Origin: Nemania diffusa
Lineage: Eukaryota > Ascomycota > Sordariomycetes > Xylariales > Xylariaceae
Reading direction: 5' to 3'
Assembly (NCBI GenBank): GCA_038501195.1
Contig: JBBPUQ010000004.1
Span: 1,426,001-1,490,000 of the forward strand
DNA length: 64,000 nucleotides
A program made the position numbers and the translations under genes. Under the pieces are notes generated by a model, which ran no database searches, was not told the origin of the DNA, and saw only the letters and a list, made by a program, of their open reading frames with translations. How positions within the stretch are numbered: the first letter of the stretch is position 1; every line of letters begins with the position of its first letter. Below, one piece after another: positions 20,699 to 32,872 of this stretch.

Positions 20699-23221
20699 AT
20701 GGCTCCACAGCTTGCTTTGGACATCTTGCGCCTTGTCGCTAAAGAGTTAGCAGATCGTTCTAAACTAGAAGATGTACTGAATTTATCTATAACATCCCAA
20801 GTTTCACACGATATAATTTATCCTATCTTGCTAAGGGCTGACGCCGCCGCTCAATCAGTCACCGCTCAATCAGTCGCCAATCTTTCAGTCCCCAATCTTT
20901 CAGTCGCCAAGCTTTCAGGACATTACTGTCGCCCTCCAGAATATTATGGAGATTTAGGGTACCCCTGGCACCACTCATCCAGAAGATCACTAATTTTCTT
21001 CATCAGGTCAGAAAATGAGACACTCGTAGAAGCATACCTAAAATATACAGGCTTAGGTGTTGATACCGTAATTCACAGTAAATCCGGCGTATGCCTCCCC
21101 ATATTAGGTGTTGCTACACGGGAAAGAGCTCCTTCAGTAGTCAAATTCCTCCTCGAAAATGGAGCAAATCCTTCAGGGACTGGCCGCACACGTATCAACC
21201 CTCTTATGTGGGCAATATGCCATTGCGACCCTTTGGTAACTAGGCTCTTACTTGACTATGGGGGTCTTCAAGCGCATATGACGTATCAAAATTCATCTCA
21301 AACGCTACACACAAACTCGCCAGGAAGCCTTGAAAACGCAGAGCTACTCAATCTCATCATTCACAAGGCAAAGGATAAGGAAGTGGTGAAAGCGATCATA
21401 CCGTACTGTTCCGACCTCAATTCAACCGACGAAAATGGCGAGACAGCTATCCATCGACTAAGTCGCCTTGGCACGAGTACACAGGTATTCATAGCAGAAG
21501 CAAAAGTCGAGGCCCTCGCTGAAGCAGGAGCAGATGTTGATGTCCTTACGACTGAGGAAGAGAGTGATGGTAGGTTAATTCGCCGCACCGCACTTAACGT
21601 CGCCAGCAGGTCATTTCAGCCCGAAATCATTCAAACCTTGCTGAAACTAGGTGCCTCGCCTCGAGGAGCCACCGCATTCACCTTGGATAGAGAAGACGGC
21701 TTCTCATCCGGTCCTCCTAAAGACAAAGAACTACTATTATATGCGGCGACAACGCCGATCTATGATCTTCTATCCGAGATGCACTCGGTCTGGAGGAAGC
21801 GGGTCCGGTATAAGGAGGTCTGGAACGCGGATTTTTGGTGGCGTTTTCACAATAATGACATCTTTCAATCCATTGAGGCACTAACAGATCACGGACTAAC
21901 AGGACAGCAGGGTATGTTGGATCAAAACCATAACGTTCTCGTCGATATCCTCCTTACCATTGCCCAGATAAAAGTAGATTCTAGTGATATGTGGGAACTT
22001 CTTATCGAGGGTGGTGCATTTGATGTTCATCACCGTAATGAGTTTGGACAGACACCCCTGTCCCAATTTGCCTCGCGGTGTTTTGGAGAAACGCTCTTGA
22101 TAGAATCTTCTTGGAAGCCTAAGCTAATACGCTCCTTAGTTGCCGCGGGTTCAGATCCTAACACTGTGGACAACAGCGGCATGACGCCTCTACATTGGGC
22201 AATCCTTTATAGCGACTTCGATCTTGTCAAGTTATTGATTGAGCTTGGTGCAGACCCAGCTAAAGAGGTCAACGGAGCGACCCCGACACATCACGCGTTT
22301 GGAAAGCCTTTTGCTCGTCGTGGCCCTGTTGTACGTAAAGTAATGCAAGCACTCCGGCGGAGGTTGACCAATACCCTATACACCAAGCGAACCGTAGCCA
22401 TGTACGGAGGGAGTCGCCCTCCATGGTCACGAATATCCAAGATCTACAGAGCCAACATACCCACTCCAGAAGAGCCTGCTCAACCTTTCTTGCAATATCA
22501 AAATGGCGAGTGGCACCCTGCCCTGTCTGTCTGCTTGGATCCTGTTATCTGGCAGCAGAAGACGACGATAGCTGGTAACGCCGAGAAACGCATGCTTTCA
22601 ATAATTGCTTTACTATTTCCGTTTTCGGAGGTCAGTAGAGACGAGAACGGGCATACCCCAAGAGCTATTGCCGAGAACGCGGGAGTTCTCAAGAAGGATG
22701 AGAGCCTAAACCTTCGTGACGACTTTTGTATAGTTTTCAGCGGTTTTGACAATGTCCGCAAGTATTACATTACCAACGAATGCCGCTCCGACTCCGACTC
22801 TGATTCCCTTTCAGACTCCAAAGACTCCGACAACGACGACTCAGACTCCGACGACTCCATCCCTAAACACCATGAGGTCAAAAACATACTCGATGTCTAC
22901 ATCTGCGACGAGTACAACGAGTATATCAACTATAACAATAACGACGATGACGAAGACAACAATCCTAATAACGACCGTTACAATAGCCATACGGACCACC
23001 GTGGCAACGGGTTTAGATATTCAAAAGCTTTGCCCCATATCCGATGTGGCCATCTAGAGTGGATAGACTGTGAGTTTTGTTGGGCGTTTCCGCCGCCTTT
23101 ACTGGATCTTAATACAGGCAAAGCTCGTCTTACTTTCTGCGCCACGCTAAATTCCCCTGATACTTGCAGAAATGGGTGCTACCCGCCGTCAGAGCTAGCT
23201 AGCATGGCCTGTTTCAGATAG
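20699..23221 (+). CDS. Ankyrin-repeat protein with acidic C-terminal tail
   Basis: Single-exon gene of 840 aa; the start is the first ATG (the frame opens two codons earlier at a GTG). Ankyrin repeats are a protein-binding scaffold and the partner is unknown. The N-terminal 35 residues (LALDILRLVAKELADRSKLEDVLNLS) look like an F-box-like helix set, as in many fungal ankyrin proteins. Residues about 50-75 are a short tandem repeat of the type (A/L)-x-QSV/LSV-x-NLS. Ankyrin units follow, for example VVKFLLENGANPSGTGRTRINPLMWAI, VEALAEAGADVDVLTTEE, IIQTLLKLGASPRG, and the clear pair LIRSLVAAGSDPNTVDNSGMTPLHWAILYSDFDLVKLLIELGADP. The tail has a Ser-Asp run near residues 698-722 and an Asn-Asp run, then a Cys-rich end (IRCGHLEWIDCEFCW). 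Function unknown; possibly a substrate adaptor. Confidence 0.85.
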   Translation: MAPQLALDILRLVAKELADRSKLEDVLNLSITSQVSHDIIYPILLRADAAAQSVTAQSVANLSVPNLSVAKLSGHYCRPPEYYGDLGYPWHHSSRRSLIFFIRSENETLVEAYLKYTGLGVDTVIHSKSGVCLPILGVATRERAPSVVKFLLENGANPSGTGRTRINPLMWAICHCDPLVTRLLLDYGGLQAHMTYQNSSQTLHTNSPGSLENAELLNLIIHKAKDKEVVKAIIPYCSDLNSTDENGETAIHRLSRLGTSTQVFIAEAKVEALAEAGADVDVLTTEEESDGRLIRRTALNVASRSFQPEIIQTLLKLGASPRGATAFTLDREDGFSSGPPKDKELLLYAATTPIYDLLSEMHSVWRKRVRYKEVWNADFWWRFHNNDIFQSIEALTDHGLTGQQGMLDQNHNVLVDILLTIAQIKVDSSDMWELLIEGGAFDVHHRNEFGQTPLSQFASRCFGETLLIESSWKPKLIRSLVAAGSDPNTVDNSGMTPLHWAILYSDFDLVKLLIELGADPAKEVNGATPTHHAFGKPFARRGPVVRKVMQALRRRLTNTLYTKRTVAMYGGSRPPWSRISKIYRANIPTPEEPAQPFLQYQNGEWHPALSVCLDPVIWQQKTTIAGNAEKRMLSIIALLFPFSEVSRDENGHTPRAIAENAGVLKKDESLNLRDDFCIVFSGFDNVRKYYITNECRSDSDSDSLSDSKDSDNDDSDSDDSIPKHHEVKNILDVYICDEYNEYINYNNNDDDEDNNPNNDRYNSHTDHRGNGFRYSKALPHIRCGHLEWIDCEFCWAFPPPLLDLNTGKARLTFCATLNSPDTCRNGCYPPSELASMACFR

Positions 23222-23719
23222 TTGTCAGTGTGTGCAAAGGGAGCCACCCTTACGGTTACTGAAAAAGAGCTTGTCTTTTTTTCTTTCGTTTATTCCATTT
23301 AATATGGACGGATTTCGAACAAGTTGGCGTTTCATATCATTTAGAGACTTAGATAGACATAGTATATACACGCATTGATTTACAATTGCATTTCAAAGGT
23401 GCTCGTACGTTATAATATTCGAATATGATGGCCGTTGAAGAGGTATTAACGTTCTGCATTCTCCTTGGTTTTCTCTCTGCTCTCTCCAAATTGCCTTGTT
23501 GGATATACGAAGGTCTCCTCTCGTGGTTGATACGGTACAACGGCTAAATTGCTGAGCACACCTTCATCAAAAAGGCCCTCCCAATTGGCTTGGAGAAATA
23601 GCTACAGACACGATGCTACGGTATTTTTCACTATAGAAACTTCTCGTACACACCACATATTGCCGTATTTCTTCTAAATAATTACCACTCCTAGACAGCT
23701 CAGCTGCATTGTATCCCTT
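23222..23719. other. Intergenic spacer
   Basis: 3' flank of the ankyrin gene and promoter of the secreted protein gene. No feature is recognised. Confidence 0.4.
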
Positions 23720-24501
23720 ATGTTTATCTCTTCGAAAATGAATGTGTTGAAATATCGGCCAGCCTCTTATGTTTGGGTATTCCATTTTGCAATGCTCGCA
23801 TCCGCCGTGCCGAACGTAACAGTAACACCTCTTACGAATACCTGTGCGTCATTTCCCGGCTATGATAATAGTACCGGAATAGCTGCTCCACTTAAAGTCG
23901 TCGCGGATTTTACAGGGAGAGGTATTGATGGCGATAGCTTCGTGCCAAAATACGCAACAGCAGTAGGGGGTGGCTCATGGGGGTTTGTAGGTCTTCTATT
24001 TTCCTCTCTCTAATTAAGATATCGTATTTAGTACTCTACCAGTAATATGATACGTCAAGCTAGACGCGCATGGCTATTAATAAGCTTCACAAACAGATAA
24101 CAATACCACTGGACGTCCCTGCCAACGGTACGGGGGTTCCGATGCGATGTGGCGATGGCTCGTTGCAAGCACAGCTCAACACAGGCATCAATGGCATTCA
24201 GTGGCAGACTCTAGTTGCAGCCGGAACCCCTGCCGAGTCTGTCTTCGGATTTGGATTGCCAAATCTGCCCGATCCGAACTACGAGCTCGGGCCCTACGTA
24301 CACGAGATCGACGGCGTGAGACAGCCCGGGGTGTTCATTGGCGCCGTCAATGTTACGACCTGGGGGTTCAACTACCAGAATAGCTCCGAGACGGGTGAAT
24401 ACTATTTCTTGAGATTGCTGGGCCCGAATAGCCATAATCTAGCGACTGGAGAGCAGTTGAATGAGGGCGAGTTCACAGGGTATATCAAAGTCGATGGGTA
24501 A
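23720..24501 (+). CDS. Secreted protein of unknown function
   Basis: Two exons (23720-23986 and 24097-24501) joined in phase by a 110-bp intron, 223 aa. The N-terminus holds a hydrophobic signal segment (VWVFHFAMLASAVP), so the product is probably exported. An ATG 18 bp downstream (MNVLKYRP) is an alternative start. The mature part has one Cys near the N-terminus (TNTCASFPGYD), another in MRCGDGS and several N-glycosylation sequons (for example NVT, NGT, NSS). It is rich in Gly/Pro/Asn, suggesting a beta fold. I do not recognise a family. The intron donor (GTAGGT) is acceptable but not ideal. Confidence 0.6.
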
Positions 24502-25678
24502 CTTAACATGACGAAAATACTCAATATATGTGACAAGGGCTCAGGGTAGTCTCGATTTACCTACCTAATAATTTTGATTAGTCTCTCAAAAGTCCATGGT
24601 CTTCCCTTTCTGGTAACTGTTGGCTCTCCTTGCATGATGTTGCTGCAGCCAACAGACTCTTGGCAAAGTGGCCCGTGTGACAATATAAAAGAACGTAATA
24701 ATATGGATTGTAAAGATTCCGGAGGGATCACAACATTATGTTGAAGCCGAGAGGTATATAGCCCTGAAAATAAACTAGATCCGTTTATCTCCATTTTTAA
24801 GTCCGGCATCGCTTCAGAAAATTTATGTTTAGTGATAGCTCTTGTGTCCGATTTCTGAGTATTCCTATATCTTAGGTCTTTCTCCTGACTAGTATTTATC
24901 AAGTAGTAGAATATATTCTATGCTATAATATTTGCCTACTCGATATGAGAAGGGTGACGTATCTTGCATATGGCGGCTAGCAACGCAAACTAAATGTTAT
25001 CATCTAAATAATATCGGGCTGGCCACCACTCGATCTATAGACCTACAGTTGACCGACGATTACACAACGAACAGCCGGCATAGCATAGTATTTACTATAT
25101 TTAAAAGAAATTTCAGAAAAGCAGTTAACTTAAATAAAGTTTTAATAAGGATTTCCTGTTTTTTCATTTCTCAGCGTAAATTTTATCAATCAATAGAGGA
25201 AGAAAGAAAGGGGTATTATGTCTTGGGGTGTTAAGGTACGGAAATGAATACCTATCCTGTCTAATAGACGGCACGTCTGCTGAGCTACTATTCGAAAGCT
25301 CGTGTCATACACCATGGACAACACATTGATGTTGTTCAGAATGAAACTCCCGATACCGACTAGGATGGTCTGTGGGCCGCCAAGTCCGGCGGTATGCTAT
25401 AGTCGGCTCGGATGATGAAGCCAAGAACTTCTATTTCGCGTACATGGCGATACACGTCGTCATTTCGAGAGGCGGTGTCACTTGAGATCTACACCTCAGA
25501 GGCTGAGTACTAACTCATTATATTCTCGTTCGCTAATAAATAGGCTGTTATTTCATCCCTTTATTCTCTAAGGTAACCAGTCGACCTCACTACCATCTCA
25601 CTCGCGCTCACCTTGAGGAATACCAGACATCAACTCGTCTATACGTGCATATTTATAAACAAGTACTGTCCCAATAAG
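24502..25678. other. Intergenic stretch
   Basis: AT-leaning spacer with short open frames only (for example 24561-24902 on the minus strand and 24932-25234 on the plus strand). None has a domain or splice support. Confidence 0.4.
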
Positions 25679-26334
25679 ATGCAGACTAAATTCCTCAGCG
25701 TCATCTTCTTGTTTGCTGCTTTTGGGGCTACCCAAGATGTAGACCTGGACGACATCCCGAAAGCTTGTCAGCAGGCTTGCCAGGACATTTCAAGACTGTC
25801 GGAGGACTGTGACGACCAGAATGAGGACGATACGGTGGAGTTGAACTGTGTCTGTAATGCCGACAGTGCTCAACAGCTAGCTAATAGTTGCGCGGCTTGT
25901 GTTAAGGCGAACATCCAGAGTGATGATGACGACGACGAAGAGGGTGAGTGGGTTTTTGTCTGAACGTCAAAAATATCAAGGGTCACATCCTGCGATATTT
26001 TCTCAATAGCGATCGTCCAGTTTTGCTAATCTGAAATTACTTATTCCCAGACATCCGTGATCTCTTCACTGCCTGTGGCTGGAACTATGCCAACGTTAGC
26101 GCTACTAGCGGAGTGATAACTACCACCCAGACTTTCACAGGCAGTACCACCACGGAAACCGCGTCTGGCATCACTACCACAAAGACACTGCCGGCTAGTA
26201 CCGTCACCTCAACCGGGTCTGCTTCCCCGAGCAGCGCGGCAACAGATACTGCCGAAAACGCTGGCGCCGGCGTTACTGCCGGAGTCGGTATCATTGCCGC
26301 CGGTCTAATGGCTGCCCTTCCGGCTGTTCTATAG
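25679..26334 (+). CDS. Secreted Cys-rich GPI-anchored protein
   Basis: Two exons (25679-25943 and 26051-26334), intron 107 bp with GTGAGT donor, 182 aa. The signal peptide is MQTKFLSVIFLFAAFGATQ. A compact Cys domain follows: KACQQACQDISRLSEDC...LNCVCNADSAQQLANSCAACV, about eight Cys, resembling small fungal cell-surface Cys domains but not matching CFEM spacing exactly. Next come an acidic run of Asp/Glu at the splice junction, a Cys-containing segment (LFTACGWNYAN), a Ser/Thr-rich stalk, and a C-terminal hydrophobic segment (AGVGIIAAGLMAALPAVL) after a small-residue patch, as expected of a GPI signal. A cell-wall or membrane-surface role is inferred; there is no known ligand. Confidence 0.75.
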
Positions 26335-27191
26335 ATGGAATTGCGTAATAGAGTCATAAGTTTTGTAACCGAATTCGGGGTTCTAGAATCAAATTGAGAG
26401 TCTATCCTGTACACTAGTCGGCGTTCAGTTGTTTCTCACCCCTATAATCAGGAGACATCATGCAACTACGTTTCCGTGTGAAAGGCTATATAAGATATGA
26501 CAGCTCCAAATATCATTTAATTACTATAGTCTATGTACAATCATTACATAATATACTACGCTCAACTATGCTTGGTGCCAAATACTAGTCACACTGCTGA
26601 TAGATTTAGTACATAGCACACATCAGTCTATGAACGACAAAAGTAAATAGCTATGAGAATTCGTTCTACAGATCCTTTTTTGCTATGCCGCATGTGTTGT
26701 GGAGTCACTTTATTTCGAAGTGGTGTGAGGTGAGATGACCTGCATAAATAAGGAGTTAAGGTTCGTCCCCATAACGATTAAATCAACGACCTAACGGTAA
26801 TAATTAGCATTGTAAATGATTTAATATAACAACTCAAGTGCAAGGATAACCATGACATATTCTAAAGCTTTGAAAATTTATAGTAGCTATTAAGTTTAGT
26901 AGTGGTTTGGATAGACTGGCACTTAGATACATATATATACTGTGTTCAAAGCATTCAGAACAAGTTACTCTATCGCACATGTAACGCTAATAACCGCTAT
27001 GGCCAACATGATATGCCCATATAAATAGCTAGGGTCTATTATCTTTGAAAAGTTTGCTATTTTGTGTGATGTGTCAGGGGGCATAGATCCTAGATCCAAC
27101 CACATGTCTAACTGTATTAGATTGGGTATCATATTCTAAACATTCTAGGTAAAAAAATCTCAGGAATTCAAGATGAAGTCAGGGTTTTGCT
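26335..27191. other. Intergenic stretch between convergent genes
   Basis: 3' flanks of two convergent surface-protein genes. AT-rich, with no open frame of interest. No RNA gene is seen. Confidence 0.45.
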
Positions 27192-28193
27192 TCACTGCAA
27201 CTCCACTCTCCCTACTCTGTTGTCCAGGGTTGCCTCCGGAACGAATTGATGTCCTTGCCCAGCATCGAGCTCTGTGCCCCGGGTCTCTCCGATCTCTGGG
27301 GGTTTGTAGTACCCAGCTAGAGATTGATGATTGTTGTCATATGGCTGTGCACTTTGGTAATGTGGCGAAAAGTCGCCGTTGAGAGGCATTTCATACGGTT
27401 GAGGGCCGGGAGGCTGCTGTTTTCCCTTAGACTTTCGCCAGAAAATGAATGCGGCAGCCAGAGCTCCAAGGCCTAATACTCCAACTCCAACTCCAACGCC
27501 AATACCGATTTTAGCTCCCTGAGATGTCCCGGTGTTGGGCGTAGTTGTGGCGGTAGAAGTAGTAGTAGGGGTCGCTTCAGAAGCTAAGGCGCAAGTTAGC
27601 ACGACGATGTAGCAAGGTTCTAAGGGCCACATACTGCTGCTAGCAGAGGTTTTCACCGGTTCTGTCGCGGATACCGTAAGAGTGGAAAGTGTAGATGTTG
27701 AAGCCGAAGTGTCTTTAACGGAGATATAGAAAGCAGCGCTCAAAAAGCCCCCGGCGGCTTTCTGTTCGGCAGTCCCTGTTCCATTGACGATACGGAATAC
27801 GTATATCTCGGATGAATTTGTCGAGTCTGTCGTGACGTCCCACTGAAACCAGGTCTGCGCCGTATTCGCTACACAAGAGTTAACACTCACTCTCATCTAC
27901 TGTACTCGTTTCGCAGGTGGACTGTGTGAGGATGACGAACTAGTTAGTTGGACGGGAGATGCCCAGTCATAACCCGCGATCAGGTACACATTAGATGTCT
28001 CATATGTGGTTGTCCAACTAATATTCATCTTGTTGCCCGGGTCGTAGGACGATGTGCCTCCATTCGGTTCACTAAATGAACCATCTGTATAGTCGAGTGC
28101 CGGGTCCCCTGGCGGGGGAAGACTGCTGTCCTCATCATCTCCTAGAGCGAAGGTAGCTAGAAGATAGATGGGTAATAACGAGAGAAGTCGCAT
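27192..28193 (-). CDS. Single-pass type I membrane protein with Ser/Thr stalk
   Basis: Three exons: 28193-27941, 27868-27635 and 27583-27192. The first intron (72 bp, GTTCGT...TGTAG) joins SPVQLT to NTAQTWFQWD. The second is 51 bp (GTATGT...GTGCTAAC...TTAG) and stop-free, so retention would add 17 residues. The spliced product is 292 aa. Order: signal peptide (MRLLSLLPIYLLATFALG), a beta-rich ectodomain (GNKMNISWTTTYETSNVYLIAGYDW...WFQWDVTTDS), a Thr/Ser stalk, a Gly/Val transmembrane helix (IGIGVGVGVGVLGLGALAAAFIFWRK) and a cytosolic tail rich in Pro, Gln and Tyr. This layout matches fungal surface sensor or adhesion-type proteins of unknown function. The exact family is not recognised. Confidence 0.78.
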
Positions 28194-30123
28194 TTTGGAC
28201 GAAGACGTCTCTAGGTATGTACTACGTACGGGGGAGAAGAAACGCGAGAGGCTCGGCGAAAGCAGGTCGACTCAGGTGAAATCAGGGAAGAATAGTTGGT
28301 CAGCCACATCCACACCTACGCCAATAAAATAAACACCTAAGATGGCCGAGTTGCCCAGTATCCATTTACCAATGGCACTTTAACCTATTTTTACTTACAT
28401 TGGGGGGATCCAAGAAGTCTGCCCATATACCTACAGTAGTTAGGCCCTGCGGCCCTAACAGGTGCCTTCGCTAGACTGTGAGGAGACTAAGACGCAGATC
28501 CCACGATAGAAGTATGACGCTATAGCCCCGACCCTCAATCAAAGTAGGTATTATCACCGGAGTACTCTCAGACACTAGTATAGCGTATAGCAAAGGTACA
28601 CGAAATAAGAAGCGCTTATCCAAATGTTGATGGAGTTGCATACCGAATAGGTATCTCTGAAACAAGTCGCCAAAGAGCTAACCGAGTATTATTAATATTG
28701 AAGTGAACTGGTAGTTCGATCAAGGCTCGCTCGCATATGTTGTGTACAGTAGAACATCATGAGGTGGATAAACGTAGGTAGGTATACCTTAACTCTCCAA
28801 GATCCGCCGCCGTCACTTCATCACCGACTAGGCACTATATACCGAGGTTATATACCAATCCCGCCCTCAAATTAGGATTATATGAAAGAACTAATACTTG
28901 AGGTGTCTACGACTGTATACGTAGCCTACGCTCGACGCTTGGGGAAACAGTTAAAATATACAATATGATGAGCGTAAGGGAAAGAGAGACATCTTTTCTA
29001 CAGTATATTCCTAATAAAGGTTTACTTAGGCAGTACAGCAGGTATGCATCTACTGTATATATGTAGGTTACCTGCCGAACATATTACGACGGAACAACCC
29101 GAGAGAAGCCCTATAGGGGCGTTTGCTCTCCGCTGGTGTCACGCTAGTCTACTGTGCGAAGTAAGTATTTATTTACACTAACATGGGCATATTTAAAATT
29201 GGATTATTAATAATAGGAATCTTTCCACTAATCCCTAATAGGCTTGGGTGGATATTTGGGCTTTTTGTTAACGATGTGGAGATGGTAGCTCGTGAATGCT
29301 CGTGAAGACGTGAAGATGATGCTCTCTTCGTGGGCGCATGCGCTTCTCCACATCTGGACTAAAGACAGAGGTTTTTACGGCACTTCAGTAAACAGATTAC
29401 ATGTCTTATCCCTATATCTCCGGATCTCGGAAGAAGGAATGCGCCGCAGCTGGTCTCTTCTGTACATATACGGAATATCCAGTTCTGGCCCATCCACAGT
29501 ATTCTGCAGTCTACACAGTACTATTCTATCGTTACGGTGCACAAGCTACACGGTACTAGTAGGGGATTACCTATTCGCTAATAGCACACTAACAAGAGAA
29601 TGCAGGGATCCCGTATCAATAAAGTCGAACAGCGGCAAAATGATTTGGCGGCGCATACCCACGGCGTCTCAGCTCGAACCTGAGTGGCGCGCTCTTGAAC
29701 CGGGTCAGAATCGAGTCGATTGGCAACCGGCTACTAGTGTGGCCCCCTGCAGCATAGGCTGACTGACGTGTGGCCCGAATGGCTTCTCGTTGCTTGCATT
29801 GCGGAAAGGGTCTTGAATCCCATCATCACCCTTGTTACGCTCACTCGACCTCACTTTCACAATGCGATACCATCTCCTGATGCTATCTGCCATTGCTTTC
29901 ATAGAGCCTGTTCTTGTTTCTTTGGAAAATTGCTTTGTCTGAGACTTCTTCTCCCGCGTACCAATTCTTAGCCAGAACGCGATTCACGTGTCTCAATTTT
30001 TTCCTCTCTCTCCCTCGCCTTGTCGCTTAGGTTATTGCTGTCTTGTTCCACTTAGAAGTCCTTATCTTCGACTTGCTTGATGTCGGCCATTCGTGTTCCT
30101 TTGCTCCCATAATTGTCTATACA
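28194..30123. other. Long intergenic stretch between divergent genes
   Basis: 1.9 kb with no supported gene. An open frame at 29292-29762 (+) has no domain and improbable composition. A TAGGTAGGTATACC run lies near 28775. A CT-rich tract (about 30000-30016, TTTTTTCCTCTCTCTCCCTC) just upstream of the glycosyltransferase resembles a fungal core-promoter pyrimidine tract. Confidence 0.4.
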
Positions 30124-31523
30124 ATGCCGCCAAAGTCGTTGCTGTCGAGGTTGACCCGATCGCCGAGCCGAGTCTTCGTCGGAATCCTAATCATACTCGT
30201 GATTTTCCAATTGTTTAGTTTCCGATCCCAACCGACAGCAGACTTCGGCAGTCGTCGCACAGATGAATACAACCCATGTACAGGTCTCGAGGGCCTTGAC
30301 GACGTTTTCGTAACACTTAGAACTGGTACTACGGAAGCGCCCAAGAAACTTCCCGCACATTACACGACAACGTTGCGCTGCGTACCACACTACGAGTTAT
30401 ATTCAGATTTTAAGGAGGTTATTGAAGGCAAACATGTGTACGACGTTCTCGACGAGGTGAACCCGGATATCGTAGCGACGCATCCCGATTTCGTATACTA
30501 TAACAAACTTAGAGGCAAAGGTAGAGATGCCTTTACCCCGGAAGAGATCGCCCAATGGGCCGCGGTGAAGAACACAAACAGTGGCCGCGACAGCCCTGGC
30601 TGGAAGCTGGACAAGTGGAAGTTCCTCCCACTGGCCGACAAGGCCTTAAGAATTCGGCCGCAGGCGAAGTGGTTCGTTTTCATCGAGTCGGATACCTACA
30701 TGCTCTGGAAGCCCTTGCTCGCATGGCTTGAAAACTTCGACCCGTCCAAACCTTGGTATCTGGGCCAGCAGATGCAGATCGGCGATGTTATCTTCGCCTA
30801 TGGCGGGGCTGGGTTCGTCATCTCTCAGCCCGCCTTGAAAAAGGTTGTCGAGCATCGCAATACGAACCTCAAATTCTACGACGACTTCACCGCAAACCAC
30901 TGGGCTGGCGACTGCGTCCTCGGGAAAGCCCTCGCCGACGTCGGAGTGCCCCTTCAATGGGCATTTCCCACGCTTTCGAGTGAAGAGCCTGCGGATACCG
31001 ACTTCGAATCCGGGTTTGGAGGTCCCGAAAAGCAGCCATGGTGTTATTATGCAGCGAGCTATCACCATCTCCCGCCTGGCGAGTATCCCGCCTTCTACTC
31101 CTTCGAGCAGAAATGGTATCAATCAGTGAGTAATATATCTTTGACGCAAGGGGCATTGAGGCTACGATCAAACTAACCTAGACTGTTTCCCAGAACAATA
31201 CCATGCTGCGACACAAGGACGTTTTTTACAACTATGTATTACCGCGGTTAGCCGCCGAACGCGACGAATGGGACAACCATTCGGACGTGGAAGAAGCCAC
31301 AGCAGCTTCATTTGGGGCTTGCCGAAGTGCCTGCGAGAGCGACCCCGCTTGCATGCAGTTTTCGGTGTCTGGTTATACATGCAAAACATCTAAAGCATTA
31401 AGGCTGGGGCGTAGGGTTTCTGCTGCTGAACAAGTGAAGTCCGGATGGATGTTAGACCGCATCGATGCCTTCACCGAGCGACTAGAGTCTACGTGTAGGG
31501 GTAGAGACTGGGTCCTACCATAG
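30124..31523 (+). CDS. Type II membrane glycosyltransferase (GT31/fringe-like) with C-terminal PAN-like module
   Basis: Probable Golgi sugar transferase. Two exons (30124-31125 and 31194-31523) with a 68-bp intron, 443 aa. The start is the ATG that gives a short basic cytosolic segment and a signal anchor (VFVGILIILVIFQLF, residues 17-31); an in-frame ATG 81 bp upstream would bury this. The catalytic half contains FVFIESDTYMLWKPL; the E-S-D-T-Y at residues 188-192 serves as the metal-binding DxD-like motif. GGAGFVISQPAL and NHWAGDCVLGKAL follow, as in fringe-like enzymes. After the splice a Cys-rich segment (CRSACESDPACMQFSVSGYTCKTS) looks like a PAN/apple module, as in a subset of filamentous-fungal GT31-like proteins. 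Donor sugar and acceptor are unknown. Confidence 0.85.
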
Positions 31524-32872
31524 TGACACAAAAGTCTCGGGACCAAACTGACAGTTTGCTACAGTCCGGCCAATCAGGTCGCACACTCAAAGTGTCAAGG
31601 TGGTTGCCCTATTACGAGTGTAGCTGTCACTCATGTCGAAGCTTTTACTCTGCCGGGGTACCCCTTCCTGTCGTGCATCCACACTTCAGGTCACCGCATA
31701 GTCTTGAGAAGTCGCGTTTGTAATCGAAAGATATCCTATCCCCATACCACGGGAGCGAGGATTATCTGTATACAGACCAGGCTGCCCGGAAATCTCTACC
31801 GTTTCAAGAGGCCGATTACTGTGTTTGAAAGATCACACTTCAAAGAGTGGTATTGATATTTTGGCTGTCGCTCACTCCCAACTGGGCGAGGCTTGAATAG
31901 AGGAGTAGAGAACGGCAAATCTAGAGAGGACATATGTTATGTCTTAACATTGGATAGATAAGCTAGCGTGATATGTATCTTTAATGTAATAATGAAAAAG
32001 GCTTACTGGTCTATATCTATTCTAATATTTGAAACCATGGTATCAACTCACCAATTGTATGCAAGAGCCTGAATGCTATAGAAACTTAACAGTAAACTGG
32101 ATTGGATTTGCTGTCCACACCACAACAAGCACAACCCCGGCATAGAGCATGCGACCCTACAACCATATTTCCTATCACACGCACCACCCAAGACACAACT
32201 ACTTGAGGATTGATATTCTTGGGGTCACTTCCTTGCTCATATATGTATTCGTTCATAAATAAATCTAGCTTGACAATGGCTATCATGACGACACCAGATA
32301 AAACAAGCCGTTTGCTAAAGTTTGCAGTTCTCCAAGCACATTCGTACTTACTAGTTTCCCCTATAAGACTTTCTTGTGGTCCTGTAACATGTATCTGTTT
32401 CTCTAGCTGGCAAGTATCTATCTTGACTATATATGACCTGTTTCGTTATTGTTAGCAAAGAGCTGAAGAAAAAGTATTACGTCTACGTGGTGCCGCTACA
32501 ATAAGTGAGCTATCACATCGCACATAGATACCGATACTGGAAGGCAAACAATGCTAATGCCATAAAATATTGGTTCTCCTATCACAAGATAAGATACGTT
32601 TGCCTTCGCCTATTGTATCCGCTCCCTGTCTATAGAGAACACAGTAGATGGTTAGGGGACGTAGTTAAAAGCATCGGCACAGACGTCTTGCACATATTAT
32701 ACTTAACCTTATTTCATACGATAGCACGTGTGCTGGCGAAACCCTACACTGCAATGCCGTTGACTAGAGTTGGTAATATGCGGTAAATGTACTCAAGGAT
32801 ATATTAACAGCTGAAGCAAAAGCGGTCTAATCTACGATCCCTTTTAAAGACCCAAACTCTATTTATACATGC
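31524..32872. other. Intergenic stretch at the cluster's left edge
   Basis: 1.35 kb between the glycosyltransferase and the diterpene cyclase 3' end. Only short frames without domains. It may mark the left boundary of the diterpenoid cluster. Confidence 0.4.

Noticed and set aside
29292..29762. 156-codon open frame on the + strand
   Set aside because: No domain, no splice context, and irregular composition with many Ser/Leu/Trp; treated as chance.
30646..31122. 158-codon open frame on the - strand
   Set aside because: Antisense to the glycosyltransferase catalytic domain, with no domain of its own.
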